Origin: a bacterium
GTDB taxonomy: Bacteria; Cyanobacteriota; Vampirovibrionia; Obscuribacterales; Obscuribacteraceae
Assembly: GCA_018062085.1 (NCBI GenBank)
Contig: JAGOSY010000025.1
Span: 1 to 64,000, forward strand
DNA: 64,000 nucleotides
Direction of reading: 5' to 3'
Shown: positions 50,682-58,873 of the stretch, one piece after another
Layout of the letters: each line of letters opens with the position of its first letter
Numbering within the stretch: position 1 is the stretch's first letter
Program-made: the position numbers and the translations under genes
Notes under the pieces: model-generated
Seen by the model: the letters and a program-made list of their open reading frames with translations, nothing else
The model's database searches: none
Told to the model about the DNA's origin: nothing

Positions 50682-51983
50682 TTGGAAATCACCGGCAGGC
50701 GTTCATCACCCAAGCGAATTGGCGAGCTACTAGTAGCAGCCAATATCATCAGGCAAGAAGTTTTACTCGAGGCTTTGAAAGTTTCGAAGACTTCGCAGAC
50801 CCCTCTTGGTCGAGTCCTGATGAGTATTGGCGAGCTGTCTGAGTATGATGTCGAGGTAGCTCTTTATGTGCAGTCACTAATTCGCCAGAATACGATCTCA
50901 GCCGAGTTTGGTGTCAAGGCGATTAACGTCTGTATAAAAGGGCGAATACCCCTAGACGATGCTTTTAAGCGCCTGGGGTGGACACCTCCTGAGACTACTG
51001 ACGAGCAAAAGGCTTCAGCTGGCGAACTTGGTGAGCTTTTAGTTCAGTCTGGATTGCTCGATCGCTCAATGCTTGAACAAGCTCAGTGGCAAGGTCAGGA
51101 AAACAACTTGCCACTGGGCCGCTGCTTGGTCTTAAATCGTATGATTACGTCGGTATTGCTGCAATCGGCTCTCACTGCTCAAGTTTTGATTAGAGATGGC
51201 AAAATTACTGAAGAGCAGGCTATTGCCGGATTAAAGAAAGCCGTAGCCAAGCATCAATCGTTTGAGCAGTCTCTAGTTGATACTGGCGCTTTTCGCACTT
51301 CAGGCAAAGACACGATCAAGTTAGGTGACCTCGTCACCCAAGCTGGTCTGGTAACTGAAGGCGATAAGATTTCGGCAATAGAAATCGGTCTATCTGAACA
51401 TCAAAAAATCGGTGAGGTTTTTGTTCAAACTGGCATGATTTCATCTGAAGTTGTCGATGAGAGTTTGCGCCTACAAGAAATGGTTACTACTGGAGCCCTC
51501 AGCGGCTTACAGGCTGCTGATATTTTAAGACAAGCCCATTCGCGCCATGTCTCTATCGATGCCATCATCGAAGAACGAGCCTCAAGGCAAGACGATATTG
51601 CCAAAGTAAACACTGTGATGGAGATACTTTTGCAATCTGGTGCCCTGAGCGGCGATAACTTCAATCGAGCTCAGTCGCTAGCAAGGCAGCTAAATGTCTC
51701 TATGGCAGAAATTATTGTCACCAAAGATATGATCGATAAGCGTTTGATCAATGCCGCTCTGCAAGCTCAGTCATTTGTAGCTGAGGGTATTTTGAAGCCG
51801 GTACAATGTGCTGCGGCTGTGAAAATGTGCCAACAAACCGGCCTTGAGCTTCATGAAGTATTGAAAGATCTTCCTCCTGACGCTCCTGCTGCTGCTCCTG
51901 CTCCTCTGCAGACAGCGAAAGATGAAGGCGAGAAAAAAGGCTGGATCGGCAATATCTGGAATAAAGTCACGAAGAAAGACTAA
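50682..51983 (+). CDS. protein of four GspE-N/MshEN-like repeats
   Basis: A 433-residue soluble protein made of four repeats of about 90-100 residues: starts near 12 (RIGELLVAANII), 113 (ELGELLVQSGLL), 212 (KLGDLVTQAGLV) and 310 (VMEILLQSGALS). Each has a second half like PLGRVLMSIGELSEYDVEVAL. Known: this is the pattern of the N-terminal domain of type II secretion/pilus ATPases, whose MshEN form binds cyclic di-GMP. No ATPase domain follows. The C-terminus is a Pro/Ala linker and a basic end. Inference: a stand-alone c-di-GMP or protein-binding scaffold. murF follows after 14 bases. Confidence 0.65.
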   Translation: MEITGRRSSPKRIGELLVAANIIRQEVLLEALKVSKTSQTPLGRVLMSIGELSEYDVEVALYVQSLIRQNTISAEFGVKAINVCIKGRIPLDDAFKRLGWTPPETTDEQKASAGELGELLVQSGLLDRSMLEQAQWQGQENNLPLGRCLVLNRMITSVLLQSALTAQVLIRDGKITEEQAIAGLKKAVAKHQSFEQSLVDTGAFRTSGKDTIKLGDLVTQAGLVTEGDKISAIEIGLSEHQKIGEVFVQTGMISSEVVDESLRLQEMVTTGALSGLQAADILRQAHSRHVSIDAIIEERASRQDDIAKVNTVMEILLQSGALSGDNFNRAQSLARQLNVSMAEIIVTKDMIDKRLINAALQAQSFVAEGILKPVQCAAAVKMCQQTGLELHEVLKDLPPDAPAAAPAPLQTAKDEGEKKGWIGNIWNKVTKKD

Positions 51984-51997
51984 TAGCGATAGGAATA

Positions 51998-53371
51998 ATG
52001 ACAGCAACTTTTACCATCGATGAAATTCTTACTCTTGATGGTGCTGTGCTTCATGGTGTCATTTCTGAAATTTTAGAATATGTCATTAGCACTGACAGTC
52101 GGACCATTGATGCTAGTCGCAATTTATATTTAGCCTTGAAAGGTGAGCGCTTCGATGGTCACGATTTTGTTCGTAAGGCTTTCGAGAATGGTGCAGGTTT
52201 AGCACTAATTGACAACGATTCTCTGGAGGCAGTATTAGCTAGTTTGCCGAGCAAGCCAAGGTCACTACCTGTAGTGTCGGTGCCAAATACTTTGGCTGCC
52301 TATCAAGGTCTCGCTCGCTTGTATTTGCGCAAGAACAGTGCCAAAGTAATCGCTATTACTGGCTCATCTGGTAAGACAACCACAAAAGAAATGACAGCAG
52401 CTGCCACTTCTGCTCGGCGTGTACATAAATCGCTGGCCAATGAAAACAACGAGATTGGTGTGCCCAAAACCATTCTCTCGATGCCAGCAGATACTGAAAT
52501 TTTGATTCTTGAAATGGGTATGCGAGGGCTAGGACAAATTGCGCAGTTGGCCGCTTGCGGCTTGCCCGATGTCGGTGTAATTACCTGCGCCGGTTCTGCT
52601 CATATTGAGCTTCTTGGCTCTTTAGAGAATATTGCCAAGGCAAAGTGTGAGCTGTTTGCAGCCTTAGATTCTGAACGCGGTTATGCCATCATTGGTGATG
52701 GCAGTAAGCACTTGACTGCTCAGGCTAAGCATGATTTTTCTGGACGCATTGAAATTGCTCCGACAATTGAGATTGTTAGTGTAGATAGCAGCGGCACCAC
52801 ATTTAAACTTGATTCAGAGCAAGCTTTTTTTGTTAGGGCCCATGGTCGAGTCTTATTGGAAGACGCTTGGTGCGCGGTTGCTGCCTCAAGAGCTGCTGGT
52901 TTGACTGACTCTGAGATTGCTAACGGCTTGGCAAAATTTGCCGCTGTAGAAGGTCGAGGTAATGCCTTGAAGTCTTCTCACGGCGCCACCGTAGTTGATG
53001 AGTCGTATAACGCTAATCCTGATTCAATGCGCTGTGCCGTAGAGGCTATTCTCTCTCATGCTTATCCACAGAGCGCTAAAATTGTTGTGCTTGGTGCCAT
53101 GGCCGAACTCGGTGAATTTACTGAACCGTTGCATCTTGAACTTGGCCGCTGGCTTAAGGACAAACCGATCAGTTTGCTAGTGACAGTTGGATCGGTAGCC
53201 AGTGCAATTGCTTCAGGAGCCACTGGTGCAAATTATGAAATTGCCTCCGTCGAGAGCCAAGATGACGCGCTTCAGCGCCTTCTCCCGCACCTAGGAAGCG
53301 ACTCTTGCATAATGGTGAAAGGTTCTCATAGCACTAATCTAGACAAGTTAGTACAAAAAATATTGGGCTAG
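51998..53371 (+). CDS. murF: UDP-MurNAc-tripeptide--D-Ala-D-Ala ligase
   Basis: Adds D-Ala-D-Ala to complete the peptidoglycan stem peptide. Seen: ATP loop ITGSSGKTTTKE near residue 120, ANENNEIGVP, EMGMRGLGQI, and DESYNANPDSM at the third-domain entry. The length of 457 residues is typical. AGGA precedes ATG 51998. The other mur ligases are not adjacent. Confidence 0.95.
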   Translation: MTATFTIDEILTLDGAVLHGVISEILEYVISTDSRTIDASRNLYLALKGERFDGHDFVRKAFENGAGLALIDNDSLEAVLASLPSKPRSLPVVSVPNTLAAYQGLARLYLRKNSAKVIAITGSSGKTTTKEMTAAATSARRVHKSLANENNEIGVPKTILSMPADTEILILEMGMRGLGQIAQLAACGLPDVGVITCAGSAHIELLGSLENIAKAKCELFAALDSERGYAIIGDGSKHLTAQAKHDFSGRIEIAPTIEIVSVDSSGTTFKLDSEQAFFVRAHGRVLLEDAWCAVAASRAAGLTDSEIANGLAKFAAVEGRGNALKSSHGATVVDESYNANPDSMRCAVEAILSHAYPQSAKIVVLGAMAELGEFTEPLHLELGRWLKDKPISLLVTVGSVASAIASGATGANYEIASVESQDDALQRLLPHLGSDSCIMVKGSHSTNLDKLVQKILG

Positions 53372-53388
53372 ACAGCAACAGGGCAGTA

Positions 53389-53406
53389 TTTCGTATTTTT
53401 ACGAAA
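53389..53406. other. intergenic stem-loop after murF
   Basis: TTTCGTA (53389-53395) and TACGAAA (53400-53406) pair around TTTT; a second, imperfect stem with CCACTGG repeated follows at 53407-53433. No T run, so terminator status is open. Confidence 0.4.
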
Positions 53407-53485
53407 CCACTGGGAATTTCCCCACTGGTTCCGCCTGGATACAAGTCTTATGATGCCCCTATAAAGTAGAAAAGAGAGTAGCTCC

Positions 53486-54850
53486 ATGGCAAATGCTCAG
53501 GAAATCATAGTCGGTGCTCGAATCGCAGAAAGAGCATTAGAAAAAGCAACTTCCAGCCTAGCTCCCGGCTTGGCTGAAAGATTCACTGCCGCTATACCTG
53601 AGGTATTTGGTAACGCTACTAAAGGCGCTAGAGGCCTAGAAAAGTCAGGTGCAGACGTACCACAATTGTTCGATCACTCTAAAGTAAATTTAGATGAGTT
53701 GCTGCCTTTTGAGAAGAGACAAGCCCTGGCTATGCGAGCACCGACCTTTTCAGTTGAGCGCGCTTCAAAATTTAAGAAAGACATGGAATCGGTCATCGGC
53801 GCGGAAGACCAGACTTTGACTAGTACTTTCGATAACATGATCGCCGCGCAGAGAGCCAATGGCTGGGACAGTATGCCTTACACCGATGCCATGATGGGCA
53901 CAAGGCAATGGCAAGCCTTTAACGATGCACTATGGAAAGCTCATGGACGCCTAAAGCCTGTGATTGAAAACTTGGCGGATGATTTGCATATACCTCGTCC
54001 GAAATTCCAGATCAGTCACCATGAAAGAGGTAGCGCCAGTTTCAGTCCTGAGTACAATGAAATCAACATGAGCGCAACTTCTTTGGTCAAATCTTTTGCT
54101 GAAACACCTAGTACGGCTTATCACGAGCTTACTCACGCTGAGCAGACCAACCTTGTCGTTCGTCGTGCTGCAGATAAACTTGGTATAGGGCTAACAGCAG
54201 ATACGACACAACTCGGTGCATTGCTTAAATCAGTCAAAGAAGAAACCGGAATAACAATCAGCGATAGCAATTATTTGTTGGAGTCGCTGCGCTTGCGCAA
54301 TGGTATGCACCTCACTAGTCAACAATTGCAACGTGCTGATGAACTGGCAAATAGCTTTAGGAGCTTCAAGAGTCGAGATAGCGATGTGTTCGGCAATACT
54401 GAACGTCGCCATGCGCATGAGATGATTAAAATTCTGAAAGCATCTAACGACGAGCCTTTGGCTGAGTTGATGAGCAATCGCGGATTAGCCCGTGAGCTGA
54501 GCGGAAAGGGATACTGGTTTGGCCCCCAGGGCGCATCTGCGGAGGCCAAAAGCATCGCTGCTGATTGGCAATTTACAGGTAGCAAACCGTTTAGTGCTGA
54601 GCAGGAACGTACTGCTATGGAACATATTCGACGCATCCTAGGAAAGCGTATCGATGAAGTCAATGCCAATGAAATGACTAGATTCGTCAACTACCGCACT
54701 TCTCTGCATGAGGTAGAGGCCTATGAAGCTGGCGATCAGATAGGCGCTACAGCTGTGCTTAAGCTGATTGCTCAAAAAAACAAAGTTGTACCGACCATTC
54801 CGACCATTCCAACATACACTGCCTTGCAAGCTGCTCGTCAGGCTGCCTAA
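53486..54850 (+). CDS. uncharacterised protein with HExxH zinc-protease motif
   Basis: A 454-residue protein without signal peptide. It contains HELTHAEQ (H213, E214, H217), preceded by a strand-like EINMSATSLV, the usual setting of a gluzincin or similar zinc site. The rest is helical and rich in charged residues and matches no family I know. The N-terminus (IIVGARIAERALEKATSSLAPGLAERF) is amphipathic. A trypsin-like protease gene follows after 89 bases. Inference: a metalloprotease; activity is unproven. Confidence 0.6.
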   Translation: MANAQEIIVGARIAERALEKATSSLAPGLAERFTAAIPEVFGNATKGARGLEKSGADVPQLFDHSKVNLDELLPFEKRQALAMRAPTFSVERASKFKKDMESVIGAEDQTLTSTFDNMIAAQRANGWDSMPYTDAMMGTRQWQAFNDALWKAHGRLKPVIENLADDLHIPRPKFQISHHERGSASFSPEYNEINMSATSLVKSFAETPSTAYHELTHAEQTNLVVRRAADKLGIGLTADTTQLGALLKSVKEETGITISDSNYLLESLRLRNGMHLTSQQLQRADELANSFRSFKSRDSDVFGNTERRHAHEMIKILKASNDEPLAELMSNRGLARELSGKGYWFGPQGASAEAKSIAADWQFTGSKPFSAEQERTAMEHIRRILGKRIDEVNANEMTRFVNYRTSLHEVEAYEAGDQIGATAVLKLIAQKNKVVPTIPTIPTYTALQAARQAA

Positions 54851-54939
54851 CTAACTTAAAGATATGTCCGCTTCGTATTCCCCCCAATGACTTCCGGGCT
54901 TAGGACCATTAGCATTGGAGGCCCATCATTAGGCCGTAT

Positions 54940-56166
54940 ATGGACTTCGAAGAAGACTGTGTCCGTTTAAAGACCATAGACAATCTTGCAGTGTTCGACG
55001 CGCTGGGCGATAAGCCGCTGGATATTCAAAGCAAACTTGAGTGTGACGATACCCTAGCTCGAAGTGCGGTAGAAGAAATTGGCCCCAAAACAGTGCGGGT
55101 CATTTCACCAGTCGCACTGGGCACTCTCAACGGCTCTGGCTTCTTTGTTGGCAAAGATGGCGATCTGGTAATTACCAACTCTCATGTCGTTGCCGATGGC
55201 CGACACACAACGATCGTGACCAACACTGGTGAGAGCTTCAGAGCAAAAATCGTTGATATTGACGATCTCAATGACCTTGCTGTTCTAAAGATTGAAGGCA
55301 TTAAGAAAGACCCAAAACGATCTGTTGATATTGCCGATGACAATAAGCTAAAGAATGGTGACCCCCTTCTTGCCCTCGGACACCCCGCTCGCTCTGAAGA
55401 TCTTGTGGTTTCGGAAGGCTTGTTCATAGAAAAGGCCCCACAAGGTATGCTGCTGCAGCCCCATATCGTGCAAAATACTCTAAGAGCTACTGCTGCTTTT
55501 CAGGTGAAAGAACCGAGCTTTGCTAAAGACGTTGAAAAATATCTGTCTTCGCCACTTCTAGGTATGGATACTCCGCTATGGCACGGCAATTCAGGCGGGC
55601 CAGTGGTCGATGAGTACAACCGACTGGTTGGCGTCGCCACCGCCATAGACCCCTCTAACCCTTATATGACAATGGCTCAACCGTCATCTAATGTAAAGGC
55701 ACTATTGGATCGCATTGACCACAAAGACGGCGACAAAAGAGATCAAAAGTTTGTCTTTACTTATACTGAGCAAAGTCCCTACGACCGTGACCGACAGACA
55801 GTCTTGGGCACTAGTGCTGTTGAGATCGTTGCTGCTGGATTACTGCGCCGATTTGTTGCCCCTATTTGGGGGGCGGAGTCAGCCTATGCGTTAAGTGAAA
55901 GTTTGCCTATGGCTGCAAAACCTAACACTTTTGTTGGTTCCGGTCACTACCTTGCTGCTGCTGGTGAGCAGCTTTTAGGTGTTGCTGGTGGGGCATTGTC
56001 ACTAGCTCCGCGCACTCGGGCAATCGGTTATGGTTTAGCCGGAGCCAGCCTGATGCTTGAGATTAGCCATCAATTTAGAGCAGATACGGCAGTGCTCACA
56101 GACGTAAGTCGCACCAGTGGCGAGAAGAGACTGCCTTATGGCTGGGGCGGCAAAGCAATTCAGTAA
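54940..56166 (+). CDS. trypsin-like (HtrA/S1C) serine protease domain protein
   Basis: A 408-residue protein with a complete triad: H82 in TNSHVV, D112 in LNDLAVLK, S218 in GNSGGPVV. It lacks an N-terminal signal and PDZ domains, unlike DegP. The C-terminal third has hydrophobic stretches (about 310-370) with SLAPRTRAIGYGLAGASLM, perhaps membrane-associated. The extra 60 residues between Asp and Ser include a Met/Leu-rich insertion. No ribosome binding site stands out before ATG 54940. Likely related in use to the HExxH neighbour. Confidence 0.8.
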   Translation: MDFEEDCVRLKTIDNLAVFDALGDKPLDIQSKLECDDTLARSAVEEIGPKTVRVISPVALGTLNGSGFFVGKDGDLVITNSHVVADGRHTTIVTNTGESFRAKIVDIDDLNDLAVLKIEGIKKDPKRSVDIADDNKLKNGDPLLALGHPARSEDLVVSEGLFIEKAPQGMLLQPHIVQNTLRATAAFQVKEPSFAKDVEKYLSSPLLGMDTPLWHGNSGGPVVDEYNRLVGVATAIDPSNPYMTMAQPSSNVKALLDRIDHKDGDKRDQKFVFTYTEQSPYDRDRQTVLGTSAVEIVAAGLLRRFVAPIWGAESAYALSESLPMAAKPNTFVGSGHYLAAAGEQLLGVAGGALSLAPRTRAIGYGLAGASLMLEISHQFRADTAVLTDVSRTSGEKRLPYGWGGKAIQ

Positions 56167-56180
56167 TAATCTAGATTATT
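56165..56180. repeat. 16-bp palindrome spanning two convergent stop codons
   Basis: AATAATCT/AGATTATT is a perfect palindrome that covers the TAA of the serine protease (56164-56166) and the TAG of the CoA transferase on the other strand (56171-56173). It may form a hairpin at both mRNA ends. Confidence 0.7.
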
Positions 56181-57349
56181 CTCGCTTGCTTCATGGCTGC
56201 TATCTGGCTATCCGTTATACCAAGGGCTTTGAGTTGCTGATTGGTCTCTTCTTCTGTATTACTGCAAGACCATTCAAGCTCGCTTTTACCAAATATTTGT
56301 TTGATCGGATTGCTTATCTGTGGCACCTCACCGAGCCGAGAATGAGTCATATGGGTTAACACTCGGGCGCTGCCTTCTGGCAGAAAACTGACAGCTTCTT
56401 TTACTGTATTAACCGGAGAAACACAGCAATTGCTATCTTTGAAGAGCACCATCCAATCGGCCAGAGTTTTACCGGCAATCACTTTGGCTATTTCTGCACT
56501 AAGGCTGTCTCGTTCTTGAATTACATCTTTTTTTAGAAGATCTAGCCTCTCAATGATATTGAGAAATTTATGCCAGAATTCTGGTTCGATTGGAGCTGCC
56601 GCCAGATAGCGACCATCTAGACAACGATAGACACGATGATTAGGCAACTCGTCTGGATATTTGGCATGAATTTCGGAAGGCTCAAGCTTGAGATAGAGAC
56701 TAATGGTGCCTACTACTGCTAAGGCAGATAGTGCACTCTCAAACATGCTGATTTCTAAGCGGCGGCCAACTCCAGTGGTCTCTCTTTCGTATAATGCAGC
56801 AGTAATTGCTAAGGCAGCGTAAGTTCCTGACATATAGTCAGAGACGAAGACTGATGGCATGATTGGTTTGCCTGACTGATCTTGTGACTCAAATAAGATT
56901 CCTGTTTCGGCCACGAAATTAAGATCGTGACCGGGTTTTGTTCCCCATTTCGAAGCAGAACCATAGCCGTTCACCGAGCAATATATAAGGCGTGGATTCA
57001 GTCCTCTTAGGTCGCTATCTCCTAAACCTAATCGATCCATTGCTCCAGGCCGGAAATTTTCTATAACAATGTCAGCACTCTGCGCCAGTCTTTTTACAAT
57101 CTCAAGGCCTTCAGAGCTTTTGAGATCAATTTTTATGCGTTCTTTATTGCGGTGCAAGCTCCAGAAATAGAGACTGTCTTCCACCCCGTCATTTGAGTTG
57201 GTGACAATTGGAGGTAAGCGTTCATTGAGCGTTGATTCTATACGCTCTACGCGCAAGACCTGGGCGCCAAGATCGCTCATTAAAGTGGAAACAATCTCAC
57301 CTGGTAAGAGGTGGGTGAAATCTAGTACTTTTAGTTTGGCGAATGACAT
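56171..57349 (-). CDS. CaiB/BaiF family CoA transferase
   Basis: Class III CoA transferase or alpha-methylacyl-CoA racemase. Seen: LDFTHLLPGEIVSTLMSDLGA at the start, RNKERIKIDLKSSEG, ENFRPGAMDRLGLG, and the D-residue segment near SDYMSGTYAALAI, all typical. The length of 392 residues is normal. Racemases and transferases cannot be told apart here. It would work in fatty or branched-chain acid breakdown with the acyl-CoA synthetase and dehydrogenase of the window. A terminator separates it from icd upstream. Confidence 0.88.
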   Translation of the reverse strand: MSFAKLKVLDFTHLLPGEIVSTLMSDLGAQVLRVERIESTLNERLPPIVTNSNDGVEDSLYFWSLHRNKERIKIDLKSSEGLEIVKRLAQSADIVIENFRPGAMDRLGLGDSDLRGLNPRLIYCSVNGYGSASKWGTKPGHDLNFVAETGILFESQDQSGKPIMPSVFVSDYMSGTYAALAITAALYERETTGVGRRLEISMFESALSALAVVGTISLYLKLEPSEIHAKYPDELPNHRVYRCLDGRYLAAAPIEPEFWHKFLNIIERLDLLKKDVIQERDSLSAEIAKVIAGKTLADWMVLFKDSNCCVSPVNTVKEAVSFLPEGSARVLTHMTHSRLGEVPQISNPIKQIFGKSELEWSCSNTEEETNQQLKALGITDSQIAAMKQARII

Positions 57350-57380
57350 AAAACTCCGCTGTCAAAAATTCGGAGAAGAG

Positions 57381-57416
57381 AAAGGAGGGCATACCTGCAA
57401 CCAGGAGCCCTCCTTT
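57381..57416 (-). terminator. terminator of icd
   Basis: AAAGGAGGGC (57381-57390) pairs perfectly with GCCCTCCTTT (57407-57416), 16-base loop. It lies 22 bases beyond the icd stop on the minus strand, with a CT-rich exit. Confidence 0.8.
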
Positions 57417-57437
57417 GTCCTAGCTCAATTGAACTAG

Positions 57438-58694
57438 TTAGTTCATGTTCTCGATGATGGCATTGGCAAATTCGCTGGTTTTCAGCTTAGTTGCACCAGG
57501 CATCAAACGCTCGAGGTCATATGTTACTTTCTTCTGTTGGATAGTTTTGGTTACTGCTTGTGTAATCAAGTCAGCAGCTTCTTGCCAACCCATGAATTCA
57601 AGCATCATCACGCCAGAGAGAATGACCGAACCTGGGTTGATTACGTCTTTGTCAGCATACTTAGGAGCTGTTCCGTGAGTAGCTTCGAAGATGGCGCAGT
57701 TGTCGCCGATATTCGCACCAGGAGCTAGACCCAGTCCGCCAACTTGAGCTGCGCATGCATCTGAAAGATAGTCGCCATTCAAGTTTGTAGTGGCTAGAAC
57801 AGAGTATTCATCAGGTCTTAGCAGTACTTGTTGGAACATGGAGTCAGCGATTCTATCTTGAAGAAGAATTTTGCCGCTTGGCAATTTGCCGTCATGCTCA
57901 GCCCACATTTTCTCTTCTGAGATTACTTCTTTAGCGAATTCTTTTTCGCCAACTTGGTAGCCCCAGTCTCTAAACGCGCCTTCAGTAAACTTCTGAATGT
58001 TGCCTTTGTGAACCATAGTCACTGACTTCTTGCCGCGAGCGATGGCATATTCGATTGCTCTTCTGACGAGGCGGTCTGAACCAAATTTAGAAATTGGTTT
58101 GATGCCAATGCCTGATTCGGCTCGAACTTCTTTGCCATATTTGGCACAAAGGTCGATGAATGCTTGTGCTTCTGGCGAGCCAGCAACGAATTCGATTCCG
58201 GCGTATACATCTTCAGTATTTTCACGGAAGATAATTACATCAAGCTTCTCTGGTGACACCACAGGTGATGGCACGCCGGGGAAGTGGCGCACTGGGCGAA
58301 TGCAGCAGTAAAGGTCAAATATTTGACGTAAAGCTACGTTTAAGCTGCGAATACCGCCGCCTACTGGAGTGGTGAGAGGGCCTTTGATGGCAACTCCGAA
58401 CTCTCTTAGGGCGCTAATAGTGTCTTCGGTCAACCATTCATCAAAGTTGTCTTTGGCCTTTTGTCCGGCAAAAACTTCGAACCAAGCAATTTCTTTCTTG
58501 CCGCCATAGGCTTTAGCAACAGCAGCGTCAATTACGCGCTTACTAGCCTTCCAGATGTCACGACCGGTACCATCACCTTCGATAAAAGGAATGATTGGTT
58601 TATTTGGTACAACTGGCTTGCCGTCTTTGAAGGTAATCTTTTCGCCTTGCGGAACTGTTATGCCGTTGTAGGTCTTGTCTATCACTTGTCCCAT
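57438..58694 (-). CDS. icd: isocitrate dehydrogenase (NADP-type)
   Basis: Oxidative decarboxylation of isocitrate to 2-oxoglutarate. Seen: FIEGDGTGRDIW, GPLTTPVGGGIRSLNVALRQ with the phosphorylatable Ser, RENTEDVYAGIEF, TMVHKGNIQKFTEGAF, NLNGDYLSDACAAQVGG, and FEATHGTAPKYA. The length of 418 residues and spacing match the E. coli-type NADP enzyme. AAGGAGAGAC just before ATG 58694 is a strong ribosome binding site. Confidence 0.96.
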   Translation of the reverse strand: MGQVIDKTYNGITVPQGEKITFKDGKPVVPNKPIIPFIEGDGTGRDIWKASKRVIDAAVAKAYGGKKEIAWFEVFAGQKAKDNFDEWLTEDTISALREFGVAIKGPLTTPVGGGIRSLNVALRQIFDLYCCIRPVRHFPGVPSPVVSPEKLDVIIFRENTEDVYAGIEFVAGSPEAQAFIDLCAKYGKEVRAESGIGIKPISKFGSDRLVRRAIEYAIARGKKSVTMVHKGNIQKFTEGAFRDWGYQVGEKEFAKEVISEEKMWAEHDGKLPSGKILLQDRIADSMFQQVLLRPDEYSVLATTNLNGDYLSDACAAQVGGLGLAPGANIGDNCAIFEATHGTAPKYADKDVINPGSVILSGVMMLEFMGWQEAADLITQAVTKTIQQKKVTYDLERLMPGATKLKTSEFANAIIENMN

Positions 58695-58873
58695 GTCTCT
58701 CCTTCGCCGTATCCCAGGTGTCCGACTTAGAGATTAACAGTAGAGTTTGCCTCTGCCCTCAGAAGATCAACAAATACTAATTGTCGTGCTTAATCATCAG
58801 AATTGGGCAGTAGTCATGTGGCTGAAGGCTAAACTTCGCCATATACTTTTATAGCCAATTTTGAGGGCCGAAC

